From contig JABGUH010000012.1 of assembly GCA_018646675.1 (NCBI GenBank), positions 1 to 64,000 on the forward strand: a DNA stretch of 64,000 nucleotides, given 5' to 3'. Source of the stretch: Bdellovibrionales bacterium. GTDB taxonomy: Bacteria > Bdellovibrionota > Bacteriovoracia > Bacteriovoracales > Bacteriovoracaceae. The notes beneath the pieces are model-generated. The model did not search any database. It saw only the letters and a list, made by a program, of their open reading frames with translations, and was not told where the DNA came from. The position numbers and the translations under genes were made by a program. Positions 34,177-42,571 of the stretch are shown piece after piece (the first letter of the stretch is position 1; the number at the start of each line of letters is the position of its first letter).

Positions 34177-35454
34177 TTATAGGTTTTTTCCGATTAGCAT
34201 TTCAATCTTCGCAAGATGCTTATATCTTTCTGCTAAAGATTTCTGATACATTAATTCAAACTGAACCAGAACTCTTTGGGCATCAATCAAACTTAGAAAA
34301 TCAACCTTCCCTGCTTCAAAAGATTGTTGGGTAACCTTGAGGGACTGTTTGCCTTTGGGAATTAAGGTATCTCGATAGAGATTGATTTTTCTAATTGCAT
34401 CTTTATATCGGTAGAGAGACATTTTAAGTTGTGAGGTAAGATCGCTTTTGGCTTGCTCTCTTTTGTGGGAGATCGAATGGAAGCTGGCAGTTGCCTCATC
34501 GACACCGGCGCCATATTTAGAAAACCAAAGTGGAATATTAATTGATAGTGTAACCGCCATGGGATCTTTTCCGCTGTCCATTACTCCTGCCATTTTGGCT
34601 TCTGCAGTATCAACATAGTTTACCCCTAAAGTGAAATCGGGGAAATAGCGCTTTTGGGCCAGTGCAATTGATTTTTTTCGCTGGGTCTCCATATGTCCTA
34701 GTGCTTTTAGTCTGGGGTTATTATTCAGCAGACTCTGCTCTAATTTATGCTCAGTAAAAACAACCTTTGTAAGTGGAATAGTCTTTGGCCAAGGAATTGT
34801 TTGAGATAAATTGCGATTTAAAATTGTGTTTATCTGGGCGACGATTGGAACCTGCATCTCCTGAAGTGAGATCAATTTATCTTCCAGCTTACCTAGTTCG
34901 ACTTGAGAGCGAATGATGGATGAGTGTGGTGCTCTACCGGCCATATATTTGGTGCGAGCAACACTTTCAAAGTATCTGACCAGATCAATATTATGTTGGG
35001 TCGTCTCTCTCGCTTTGGCGATATAGTAATACTCACTGTAGAGAGTCTTAATTTTAAAAAAGAGTTTTAGTTTGGTTGCCTCATATTTTTGTTCTAACTC
35101 TTTACTGGCCGCCAGGGCGCGCTCACCTTTTAAGCTTAGCTTGCCAAACCAAGGGAACATCTGCATTAGTCCATACTTTCTCTTTTGGGGACCGACACGG
35201 GTTTCAACGTTTTCAATGAAGTGAACATAGGTAAATTTAGGGTCGGGGAGACCTTGTACACGGGTGATTTTTGCGATGCTGGCCTGCCAGTTATAAAAAG
35301 CAGCTTTTAGCTCTTGGTTATGAATTGCTCCATAACCAAGATAGTCTGATAAGTTGGTTAAACCAGTTGTGGTATCGATCCTCTTTTCGGCAGCGTTTAG
35401 GCAGTGAACCGAAAGAATTAGTAGGGTGTAGGTCGTAAATTTGGCAAAATTCAT
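34177..35454 (-). CDS. TolC-family outer-membrane efflux protein (CusC role)
   Basis: 425 residues with a signal peptide (TYTLLILSVHCLNAA). Two long coiled repeats typical of the outer membrane efflux family are visible (TKLKLFFKIKTLYSEYYYIAKARETT and YRYKDAIRKINLYRDTLIPKGKQSLKVTQQSFEAGKVDFLSLIDAQR). The latter is the conserved C-terminal block. It forms the outer channel of the CusCBA-type exporter and is first in the operon. There is no clear lipobox, unlike E. coli CusC. The start ATG is near an upstream region with a promoter and a possible leader ORF. Confidence 0.9.
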   Translation of the reverse strand: MNFAKFTTYTLLILSVHCLNAAEKRIDTTTGLTNLSDYLGYGAIHNQELKAAFYNWQASIAKITRVQGLPDPKFTYVHFIENVETRVGPQKRKYGLMQMFPWFGKLSLKGERALAASKELEQKYEATKLKLFFKIKTLYSEYYYIAKARETTQHNIDLVRYFESVARTKYMAGRAPHSSIIRSQVELGKLEDKLISLQEMQVPIVAQINTILNRNLSQTIPWPKTIPLTKVVFTEHKLEQSLLNNNPRLKALGHMETQRKKSIALAQKRYFPDFTLGVNYVDTAEAKMAGVMDSGKDPMAVTLSINIPLWFSKYGAGVDEATASFHSISHKREQAKSDLTSQLKMSLYRYKDAIRKINLYRDTLIPKGKQSLKVTQQSFEAGKVDFLSLIDAQRVLVQFELMYQKSLAERYKHLAKIEMLIGKNL

Positions 35455-35528
35455 CTCTGTTTAACCTTTATTTTGCTTTGTTACCGCCTTGGCGGCTTGG
35501 TGCATTACTATTGTAAATAATTTCCTAA

Positions 35529-35585
35529 TTAAGATGATAACTGTGTGAACACCATCAAAGTAGAAAAAAATGCAACCTGATTCAT
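35529..35585 (-). CDS. Possible 18-residue leader peptide before the efflux operon
   Basis: An 18-codon frame (MNQVAFFSTLMVFTQLSS) has a strong GGAGGA seven bases before its ATG and follows a plausible promoter. It ends 74 bases before the TolC-like gene. It is too short for compositional tests; the good ribosome-binding site is the main support. It could be a regulatory leader peptide or a chance frame. Confidence 0.3.
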   Translation of the reverse strand: MNQVAFFSTLMVFTQLSS

Positions 35586-35608
35586 CGTTAAGTCCTCCAA
35601 ATATTGTA

Positions 35609-35638
35609 TTTATATCTGTTATACGCTCGAATCATCAA
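35609..35638 (-). promoter_or_regulatory. Sigma70-like promoter for the efflux operon
   Basis: On the minus strand TTGATG (35638-35633) and TATAAA (35614-35609) are separated by 18 bases and point towards the TolC/CusB/CusA genes. The start of transcription would be near 35602. Confidence 0.45.
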
Positions 35639-35946
35639 TTTTGTGACAGGTGCAGCAGCTCAAACTTTCGTAGTGGTTAAATAGTAATCAATGCTAAGCT
35701 TGGCGGTGAGAGGAGCAATCGTTACTGATGGGATTGCCTATAGGATAAAATCGCCTTATTTCAATGCCTTCCATGATTTTTGGCAAGGAGGTTATATTCA
35801 AAGCAGACCAGTTTTGTTGACTATTGTCTTCACATTAGATCAGAAAGAGCAGTTAACCTCGGATTAAATAATTCACCAATATCTATAAATGCACTCCTTG
35901 AAAGAGAGGGGGTTGCGGCAAAATTGTTAGCACCTATAATGAAAAA
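35639..35946. other. Region before the radical SAM cluster
   Basis: About 300 bases without a gene I trust. An AAGGAGG at 35785-35791 is a perfect Shine-Dalgarno core, but no ATG, GTG or TTG lies at a usable distance behind it. A 62-codon frame (35780-35968, TTG start) covers it and runs into the first radical SAM gene; it has no ribosome-binding site of its own. Confidence 0.4.
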
Positions 35947-37230
35947 GTGCTTAATGATAACAAGATAAATAGAGAAACTTTTTGTGTATTACCTTGGATG
36001 CATCAAGTTGTTGTCCCAAATGGTAGCTACTCACACTGTTGTGTCAGTTTTCCTAACCATATCATGGATGATTACGTCTACTGTGTAGAGAATGCTACTT
36101 TTTTTGATGCAAGAAACTCAGATTATATGAAAAATACCAGAAGGCAGATGCTCAAAGGAGAAGTTCCGGTACAGTGTAGGAGATGCTTCGATGAGGAGCA
36201 GCTAGGAAAAAAATCACACCGAATAAGAAGTAACGAGGCTTGGGACAGTGCGGCCGTCCACTCTTTGGTTGAGTACTCCATCGCAAATGATTTTAGTGTA
36301 GTAGAAGACCCCACTTATCTTGATTTGCGCTTAGGAAATAGATGTAATTTAAAGTGTAGAATGTGCAGTCCATGGAACTCTGACAAAGTTTATGATGAGA
36401 CGATAGAATTACTCCATGACGATAGTTTTAAGGAGATATGGACCACCACCTATGGCCAGCCACCGCAGAAAATCGGGCCTTGGTATAATAGTGATAAATT
36501 TTGGGATGATGTTAAAAGTAATAAAAATATAAAAAAAATATATATGACTGGGGGAGAGCCTACTCTAATTAATAAAAATTACGAATATATGGAGTATCTG
36601 ATTGAACAGGGTTTAGGTGATAAGGTCGAGCTGTTCTTTAATTTAAATGGCACCAATATTCAAGGGCGCTTTATCGAATTGCTCAAAGCATTTTCAAAGG
36701 TCTCAATAAATGTAAGTGCCGACGGTAAAGATGATCTTCAACACTACATTAGATATCCGAGCAACTGGGATGTAATTGAAAAAAATTTCATCGCTTTAAT
36801 GAAAATCAAACATATTAACTTGGGCGTGACGCCGGTGCTGCAAACTTACAATGTTTTAGGGCTAGATCGTTTGCTCTATTTTCTAGATGGATGTGAAAAT
36901 CAATATCAGCGAAAAATTCATATTGATATTTTAATCAGTTATCATCCAAACTATAGTAATGCATTAGTAATGCCCGAAACAATAAGAAAAATTGGAGCAG
37001 AGCGGTTAAATACGTTTAGGGAACAATCCATTATTTGCCAGAGAGATCAGCTGTCGAATAATTCCATACATTCAGCGACAGAGTTTCTACTTAGCACTTG
37101 TGAGTATGAAAAATATATTGAACAATTTGTGTCCTATACTAGAATACTAGATCGACATAGGAATATGCATCTAATTGATATGGGGCCAGAGTTGTGGAAT
37201 TTACTAAATGACAACAATATTATCATCTAA
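35947..37230 (+). CDS. Radical SAM protein, twitch/SPASM type (first of three)
   Basis: 427 residues, GTG start. An N-terminal Cys region (C13, C31-C32 in SYSHCC, CRRC at 77-80) precedes the radical SAM core with CNLKCRMC (133-140) and MTGGEPTL near 200. Such proteins bind the catalytic [4Fe-4S]-SAM cluster plus probably one auxiliary cluster from the N-terminal cysteines. The N-terminal block FCVLPWMHQVVVPNGSYSHCC is typical of twitch-domain radical SAM proteins. The reaction is unknown. It overlaps the next gene by 23 bases. It shares about the same layout with that gene and is probably its paralogue, the two likely acting on similar substrates or as a heterodimer. Confidence 0.85.
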   Translation: MLNDNKINRETFCVLPWMHQVVVPNGSYSHCCVSFPNHIMDDYVYCVENATFFDARNSDYMKNTRRQMLKGEVPVQCRRCFDEEQLGKKSHRIRSNEAWDSAAVHSLVEYSIANDFSVVEDPTYLDLRLGNRCNLKCRMCSPWNSDKVYDETIELLHDDSFKEIWTTTYGQPPQKIGPWYNSDKFWDDVKSNKNIKKIYMTGGEPTLINKNYEYMEYLIEQGLGDKVELFFNLNGTNIQGRFIELLKAFSKVSINVSADGKDDLQHYIRYPSNWDVIEKNFIALMKIKHINLGVTPVLQTYNVLGLDRLLYFLDGCENQYQRKIHIDILISYHPNYSNALVMPETIRKIGAERLNTFREQSIICQRDQLSNNSIHSATEFLLSTCEYEKYIEQFVSYTRILDRHRNMHLIDMGPELWNLLNDNNIII

Positions 37231-38470
37231 AGTATTTTGCGCTTTGCCGTGGACTCACTTGACAGCCTACACTGACGGTTGTTGCGGTTTGTGTTGTCTG
37301 GCGACGACACCAAAACTCGACGATGCCAGCATAAATAGGAATAGCTTTGGAGATATCTTTAATCAGCAACATTGGTGCGATACTAGACTGAAAATGTTGG
37401 CCGGAGTTGCCCCCGCAGATTGTTGGCGTTGCTTTAAAGAGGAGCAGAGCGGATATAAGAGCCATCGTATAGTTGAGAATAATATTTGGGAAAAAAGACT
37501 TGGTAGAGATGAGTTACAGAGATTGGTAAATAGCACCACGGCCGCAGGTAAGGTCGAAGAGTCATTTCAGTCATTAGATTTACGCGTCGGTAATACTTGT
37601 AATCTTCAATGTGTAATGTGTGGGCCCAGCGACTCTGGCCGTTGGGCCAAACATGCTCTAGATCTATCAAACGTAGTCACAGATAGAGAGTTGCAAGCGG
37701 AGATGGATTTTAGAGCTAAGTGTGATCCAAAAAACTACTCTTGGCATCAGCAGGGCCGTGTATGGGAGGAGGTATATGAAGCATTACCTCGCATTAAGGA
37801 GCTGGTGTTGGCCGGAGGGGAGCCGTTTCTTATTGAAGGTCACTTAGATATTCTAAAAAAGATCGCAAACTCTGGCTTTGCTAAAAATATTATACTTAGA
37901 TATCATACAAACTGTACGGTATTTAGTAGTGAAATAGTAGAAGAACTCGTAAAGTTTAAGAAGGTAGAGCTATGTTTATCTATTGACAGTTATGGGGAGA
38001 AAAATGACTGGATTAGATACCCTTCAAAATGGGACGATATTGTTAAAAATATGCATCTGATGGATCAAACCCCAGAAAATGTTGATGTCTGGATAAATTT
38101 TTCATTAATGGCCATGAACATATTATATGTGCCAGAATGGATCACTTTTTTTGACTCACAAAACTTCAAGAAAATATCAAAAGATCGAAAGAGCCGGTTC
38201 AATCCAAGTATTGTTCACAATCCTGACTATCTAAGTATCCTTGTGTTGCCGGCCAAGCTTAAGCAAGCAATCACAAAAAAGATACAATCTTTTGAAGAGG
38301 AACTAGAGTGGAAGACTGATAAGCTACTAGGAGTTGTTCAAGTTATGAATAGTGAGGATAAGACGCATCTGCTGCCCAAGACTCGACAATATATTGAAGC
38401 TTTGGACCGAGTAAGAGGTACTGATTTTAGGAGTGCTTTTCCCGAAGTCGCGAGATATCTATATGGATGA
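37208..38470 (+). CDS. Radical SAM protein, twitch/SPASM type (second of three)
   Basis: 420 residues and the same plan as the preceding protein: FCALPWTHLTAYTDGCCGLCC (10-30), DCWRCFKEEQSGYKSHR (71-87, matching CRRCFDEEQLGKKSHR in its neighbour), core motif CNLQCVMC (131-138), LAGGEPFLI near 205. The close match of the N-terminal blocks shows that the two arose by duplication. Both should carry the SAM cluster and an auxiliary cluster. It overlaps the third gene by eight bases, so all three are translationally coupled. Substrate unknown. Confidence 0.85.
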   Translation: MTTILSSKVFCALPWTHLTAYTDGCCGLCCLATTPKLDDASINRNSFGDIFNQQHWCDTRLKMLAGVAPADCWRCFKEEQSGYKSHRIVENNIWEKRLGRDELQRLVNSTTAAGKVEESFQSLDLRVGNTCNLQCVMCGPSDSGRWAKHALDLSNVVTDRELQAEMDFRAKCDPKNYSWHQQGRVWEEVYEALPRIKELVLAGGEPFLIEGHLDILKKIANSGFAKNIILRYHTNCTVFSSEIVEELVKFKKVELCLSIDSYGEKNDWIRYPSKWDDIVKNMHLMDQTPENVDVWINFSLMAMNILYVPEWITFFDSQNFKKISKDRKSRFNPSIVHNPDYLSILVLPAKLKQAITKKIQSFEEELEWKTDKLLGVVQVMNSEDKTHLLPKTRQYIEALDRVRGTDFRSAFPEVARYLYG

Positions 38471-39107
38471 GCTTGTTGGAATTGTGCCAACGACAGAACG
38501 CTTTTTAAATGTAACCTGGGTTACTTCAAATCTGTGCAATTTTAACTGCTCTTACTGTTCCCCTAATAACCATATCGGTGATTATACTAACACTAGCAAT
38601 AAACATTTATCTAATTGCAGGAGATTGATTGATAAGATCTGTAGTGTATACCCCCGAAAAGGGCATAAAAAATTACGTATCTTTTTTTCTGGGGGTGAGC
38701 CCTCCTATTGGAAACCTTTGCCACAAATATTACGGTATATTACTGATACAGTTAAGCGAAGTGGCTTTGAGCAGCTCTCAATAGGTATTAATACCAATCT
38801 GTCTAGTGATACAACGTGGTGGAAGGATAACTGGGAATATTTCGACCATATGTCTGCAAGTTTTCATATTGAATCTTGCAACCAGGAACTGTATTTAGAG
38901 CGTCTAAAATTTTTACAAGATAAATTTAGTGTCACCTCACGTATGATGATGTTAGAAGATCGGTTCCAGGAGATAGTGGATTTTTCTGATAGAATTTGCA
39001 GTGAACTGAATAACTATCATGTCGAGTATATACCGTTGCTAACAGAGCTGAGTAATCGCGGTGTCCCGATTGAGTATAAAGAACAGTGGATGAAAGACTT
39101 TTTTTAA
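38463..39107 (+). CDS. Radical SAM protein (third), N-terminal part before a frameshift
   Basis: 214 residues from ATG 38463, which overlaps the previous stop; the frame opens earlier at 38433 but without support. The core motif is CNFNCSYC (25-32), with FFSGGEPSY near 83. The frame ends at TAA directly after a run of seven T (39098-39104, GAC TTT TTT TAA). A -1 shift within this run leads straight into the next listed frame, which carries the expected C-terminal Cys-rich domain. The combined product would have about 342 residues, a normal length for this family. Either the T run is slippery, the gene is recently broken, or there is a base error. Confidence 0.75.
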   Translation: MDELVGIVPTTERFLNVTWVTSNLCNFNCSYCSPNNHIGDYTNTSNKHLSNCRRLIDKICSVYPRKGHKKLRIFFSGGEPSYWKPLPQILRYITDTVKRSGFEQLSIGINTNLSSDTTWWKDNWEYFDHMSASFHIESCNQELYLERLKFLQDKFSVTSRMMMLEDRFQEIVDFSDRICSELNNYHVEYIPLLTELSNRGVPIEYKEQWMKDFF

Positions 39108-39490
39108 ATAGTAGGCCCCGCAGCCAGTATGAAATTCAAATTGCAAGACCACGGAGGGGATTTAATATGTCAGAGCAATATACTACCTCCAAGGGCACCA
39201 CTTATACCAAGGGCTATGCCTTAAATGATCTAATCCGAAATAATAGAACTCATTTTAAAGATTGGTTATGTCATGTTGAGGATTTGATCTCCGTTATGCA
39301 TAATGGAGAAGTTTCGAATGTTACCTGTGGTCAAGGCACCATCCTGGGTAATTTAAATGATGGTGAGATTGAACTTGAGAATTCGCCAGTAGTATGTAAA
39401 AAGGAGAGCTGTTACTGTGGCTCTGAAGTCATGCTACCTAAGTTTAAATATGATGATAGTTTGAGAGTAGTAAAAAAGATGGAAAACTAA
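39086..39490 (+). CDS. C-terminal SPASM-like part of the third radical SAM protein, -1 frame
   Basis: This frame (134 codons from GTG 39086) overlaps the end of the previous one and continues it after a -1 shift at the T run. It has no ribosome-binding site. Its cysteines, in WLCHVEDLI, VTCGQGTILGNL and VVCKKESCYCGS, with the pattern NGEV-x3-TC-x5-LGNL-x7-E, are those of a SPASM/twitch auxiliary-cluster domain as found at the C-terminus of radical SAM proteins. I therefore regard 38463-39490 as one gene. Its stop overlaps the stop of a small minus-strand frame. Confidence 0.65.
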   Translation: MDERLFLNSRPRSQYEIQIARPRRGFNMSEQYTTSKGTTYTKGYALNDLIRNNRTHFKDWLCHVEDLISVMHNGEVSNVTCGQGTILGNLNDGEIELENSPVVCKKESCYCGSEVMLPKFKYDDSLRVVKKMEN

Positions 39491-39594
39491 TACATCGGGT
39501 AGTTGTCTTTGGGAACTCTGACCTTAGGAGCACGACTATCTTTTGGTCTAAATCGTGACGTGAGAAAATAGATAATTTTCATAATAAATTTCAT
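39487..39594 (-). CDS. Possible 35-residue protein at the end of the carbamoyltransferase operon
   Basis: A 35-codon frame beginning MKFIMKIIYFLTSRFRP and ending NYPMY. Its hydrophobic start and basic tail are protein-like, and it is the last frame of the minus-strand series carbamoyltransferase, mini-SxtJ, this one. The ribosome-binding site (GAGAG) is weak. Its stop overlaps that of the convergent radical SAM gene. Small proteins often follow SxtJ-like genes, which is the main reason for listing it. Confidence 0.4.
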   Translation of the reverse strand: MKFIMKIIYFLTSRFRPKDSRAPKVRVPKDNYPMY

Positions 39595-39707
39595 CGCTTA
39601 AGCTCTCTTTTGTTTAAATCAGCAAATGTTCGATTATTTACGTATACACTAATCGGACAGACCACCTGTTTGACCAGTGATGTCCTGGCCATAAATCTCC
39701 TGATATA

Positions 39708-39896
39708 TTAATCCTTGTCTTGTTGTTTCCAGTCGTCGTCAGCACTTTTACTTCGTGGCCTCATGAACCAGTAAGTCTCCTGATCGCTCATCCATTTATA
39801 GTCTAGAGATCGGATACCGATAATTTTTCTAAGTATCCCAAGTGGGCAGATACCTCCCCAGTAGATTAGAAAAATAAACAATCTAGTCAAGTTCAA
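39708..39896 (-). CDS. Small SxtJ-like membrane protein
   Basis: 62 residues. Its ATG lies inside the end of the carbamoyltransferase gene (14-base overlap), so it is coupled to it. One helix (FIFLIYWGGICPLGILRKIIG) is followed by LDYKWMSDQETYWFMRP. This resembles the C-terminal end of SxtJ-family membrane proteins that accompany NodU/CmcH-type carbamoyltransferases (PLGLLxRLxGKDxLxxKxDxxxxSYWxxR). Full-size SxtJ is about twice as long. The role of the family is unknown; an accessory or membrane tether for the carbamoyltransferase is likely. Confidence 0.65.
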   Translation of the reverse strand: MNLTRLFIFLIYWGGICPLGILRKIIGIRSLDYKWMSDQETYWFMRPRSKSADDDWKQQDKD

Positions 39897-41691
39897 ACTC
39901 CTTTATCTTATCACTGCTGCTCGGTTGATGCAATTTATCGATCAGTACATTGCCCATTACAAGGTAATCCATATGGGTATTAATAAAACATCTGTATGCA
40001 TTCTCGGGAGTAGATACTGGAGGCTCACCACGGACATTAAATGATGTATTTACTATAAGCGGACAGCCTTGTTGTTTGTCAAACTCGGTAATCAGTTGAT
40101 GGAATCTTTTGTTCTGTTTAGCTTCAACGGTTTGTACTCTGGCAGAGTAATCAATATGAGTTACGGCGGGAATATTGGAGCGAACTATATTTAATTTTTT
40201 AATGCCAAAGAGCTTACTTTCCTGTTCCGACATCTCTTTTATCTTGCTCTTACTAATAGAGGCTACCAGTAGCATATAAGGGGAAGGGCTATTTAATTCA
40301 AACCACTGGGAACATTTTTCCATTAGGACGGAAGGGGCAAAAGGGCGAAAGCTCTCCCTGAATTTAATCTTTAAATTCATTCTCTCTTGCATCTTAGGAG
40401 ATTGGGGATCACCAATAATCGAACGGTTTCCTAGTGATCGAGGCCCAAACTCCATCCGGCCCTGAAACCAGCCAATAATACTTCCGTTGGCAATTAGACT
40501 CGCCACTTTTTTATATAATATGTTTTCATCTAGTAACTGATATGGAATCTGCTTTGCTTCTAAGAATTTAATTACCTCTTGATCCGAATACTGTGGCCCA
40601 AGATAGGTGCCATTCATTTGATCATTTATATTGTCTGCTTTTCGCTCATTTCCCAGATATTGATACCACACTCCAATGGCGGCCCCTAGTGCTCCCCCCG
40701 CATCACCTGCTGCAGGTTGAATCCAAATGTTATCAAAAATCTTCTCGCTGGAAATCTTGCTATTTGCAACACAGTTTAGTGCAACTCCTCCTGCAAGGCA
40801 TAGGTTCTTTGATCCGGTTACTCTTTTTGCATGAGTTGCCATTTTTACAACAACTTCCTCAGTGACATCTTGGATAGAGCGTGCAAGATCCATCTCACGT
40901 TGAGTTAGCTCTGACTCTGCTTGTCGTGGTTTGCCTCCAAATATTTTATAAAATGAATCATTGATCATTGTTGATTGAACTGGGAAGTCAAAATGTTCCA
41001 TATTAAGATGAAAGGAGCCATCGGGCTTAACATCAATTAAATGGTCATAGATTAGCTGCTTGTATTTTGGCACTCCATAGGGGGCAAGCCCCATGACCTT
41101 GTACTCGCCAGAGTTGACCTTGAATCCGATGTAGCTTGTAAAGGTTGAATATAGCAATCCTAGAGAGTGGGGAAAGTTGATCTGAGATAATATTTCAATT
41201 CGATCTCCCTTTCCTTGGGAAAGAGTTGTTGTGGCGTACTCTCCCACGCCATCTATTGTTAAAATGGCAGCACTGCTAAACGGTGACGGGTAAAATGCTG
41301 ACATGGCATGTGACTCATGATGTTCCGGAAAAAGAAATTTGGTTTTTCCTCTGAACTCTTCTTGTAGCTTCCTTTTAATCAAGAACTTGCTTTCTCTCCA
41401 AATAAGCATTGCGTCTTTAAAAGTTTGATAACCATATGGAGCATAGTCCAGATATGTCTTTAGAATACGTTCAAACTTCAAATGAGGCTTATCGTAAAAG
41501 GCAACATAATCAAGATCTAACCTTCCGGCCCCCGCCACACTCAGACAATAGTCAATTGCTTGAGTGGGAAAGCTGGCGTCATGTTTAATCCGCGAAAATC
41601 TCTCTTGTTGGGCCGCAGCGATGATCTTTCCATCACACACCAAACATGCTGCACTATCGTGATAAAAGGCAGATATACCAAGGATCAGCAC
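39883..41691 (-). CDS. Carbamoyltransferase, NodU/CmcH family
   Basis: 602 residues, full length. The N-terminal Kae1-like domain starts MLILGISAFYHDSAACLV and has HHESHAMSAFY with the metal-binding His residues and LTIDGVGEYATT. LCLAGGVALNCVANSKI and QPAAGDAGGALGAAIG follow. The C-terminal YrdC-like domain contains QGRMEFGPRSLGNRSIIGDP and LIVNTSFNVRGEPPV. These enzymes make an adenylated carbamoyl intermediate from carbamoyl phosphate and ATP and transfer it to a hydroxyl group on a sugar or natural product. In this cluster it would decorate the product of, or the substrate for, the radical SAM enzymes, or a surface glycan. Downstream small genes are typical companions. Confidence 0.95.
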   Translation of the reverse strand: MLILGISAFYHDSAACLVCDGKIIAAAQQERFSRIKHDASFPTQAIDYCLSVAGAGRLDLDYVAFYDKPHLKFERILKTYLDYAPYGYQTFKDAMLIWRESKFLIKRKLQEEFRGKTKFLFPEHHESHAMSAFYPSPFSSAAILTIDGVGEYATTTLSQGKGDRIEILSQINFPHSLGLLYSTFTSYIGFKVNSGEYKVMGLAPYGVPKYKQLIYDHLIDVKPDGSFHLNMEHFDFPVQSTMINDSFYKIFGGKPRQAESELTQREMDLARSIQDVTEEVVVKMATHAKRVTGSKNLCLAGGVALNCVANSKISSEKIFDNIWIQPAAGDAGGALGAAIGVWYQYLGNERKADNINDQMNGTYLGPQYSDQEVIKFLEAKQIPYQLLDENILYKKVASLIANGSIIGWFQGRMEFGPRSLGNRSIIGDPQSPKMQERMNLKIKFRESFRPFAPSVLMEKCSQWFELNSPSPYMLLVASISKSKIKEMSEQESKLFGIKKLNIVRSNIPAVTHIDYSARVQTVEAKQNKRFHQLITEFDKQQGCPLIVNTSFNVRGEPPVSTPENAYRCFINTHMDYLVMGNVLIDKLHQPSSSDKIKEFELD

Positions 41692-41770
41692 TATCTAAAC
41701 TCCACTACTATTAATAACAATATAGGGTGGCAACTGTAAAACAGGTTAGCCGATTACTTACAGTCTAGTC

Positions 41771-42571
41771 TCAACTTATGGCAAGTTTATACTTCTTCAA
41801 TATATTGTCCACAATGGGAATCAGTACATTCCCAAATTTTTTATGTCCATCTTCTTTGAAGTGTTGCCAATCATTTTGTGTCAAATTTTTGCATATGCCA
41901 AACATGGATGAGTCAAAATCGAATGGTTGATAGTATGATGTAGATGCAATGATCGATTTAACATCAGGAGTCTCTGCTGGATCACATGGTGGTATGCCAT
42001 ATTGGTTTGGATAAAAACCGTGATTAGCTTTGGCCGTCTGGCCTTTACGATATGATTTTATATTATCAACGGAATAACTCATTGCCGTATTCACCATTAA
42101 ATATGGAATTTTGTTCAACCGCATAAACGAATCAATATACACTATATCATTGAACCAGTCATTCATATATGTCTCGCTATCAACCAGTGAATAGTATAGT
42201 TCAATGAATTTTGCTAAGTCAGCCTTACAGCCTGAATTACGTTGCATTGTCTCAATTATTTCACTCTCGCCGATCAGGCCGGGGGTGGTATGCGCTGGTC
42301 TTTGATTATGATAAAAACTGAAACGGGGTACAGTAGACCATCCGACCAACACAAATAGATCTTTCTTTATTTTATCTGACTGATTTAACACCCAGTTGAC
42401 TGTTGCCTTTGTTATATGCTCATTACCGGCACCGGGAACACTTATATTTTTATATTCCATTTGGAACTGTTTTGCCACAATCGCACTGTATGAGAGGTGC
42501 GGTGAACAAACACGATCTTCTAATATCTCTGCACCGGCGGTGTGGCTACACCCACTTGCTAACAGTAACAT
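41771..42571 (-). CDS. SGNH-hydrolase-like protein
   Basis: 266 residues without a signal peptide. The N-terminal block LLASGCSHTAG corresponds to SGNH block I in proteins that read GxSxT. VGWSTVPRFSFY and the C-terminal DWQHFKEDGHKKFGN (Asp-x2-His) complete the plan. GAGNEHITKATVNWV is the block II region. Relatives often occur in surface polysaccharide and radical SAM/methyltransferase clusters and may act as acyl or glycan esterases or transferases. It is cotranscribed with the carbamoyltransferase gene 79 bases downstream. Confidence 0.65.
   Translation of the reverse strand: MLLLASGCSHTAGAEILEDRVCSPHLSYSAIVAKQFQMEYKNISVPGAGNEHITKATVNWVLNQSDKIKKDLFVLVGWSTVPRFSFYHNQRPAHTTPGLIGESEIIETMQRNSGCKADLAKFIELYYSLVDSETYMNDWFNDIVYIDSFMRLNKIPYLMVNTAMSYSVDNIKSYRKGQTAKANHGFYPNQYGIPPCDPAETPDVKSIIASTSYYQPFDFDSSMFGICKNLTQNDWQHFKEDGHKKFGNVLIPIVDNILKKYKLAIS

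Noticed and set aside
35780-35968. 62-codon frame just before the radical SAM genes, considered as a peptide precursor
   Set aside because: TTG start without a Shine-Dalgarno; the good AAGGAGG lies inside the frame. No leader/core pattern, Cys/Gly/Ser cluster or conserved recognition motif is apparent.
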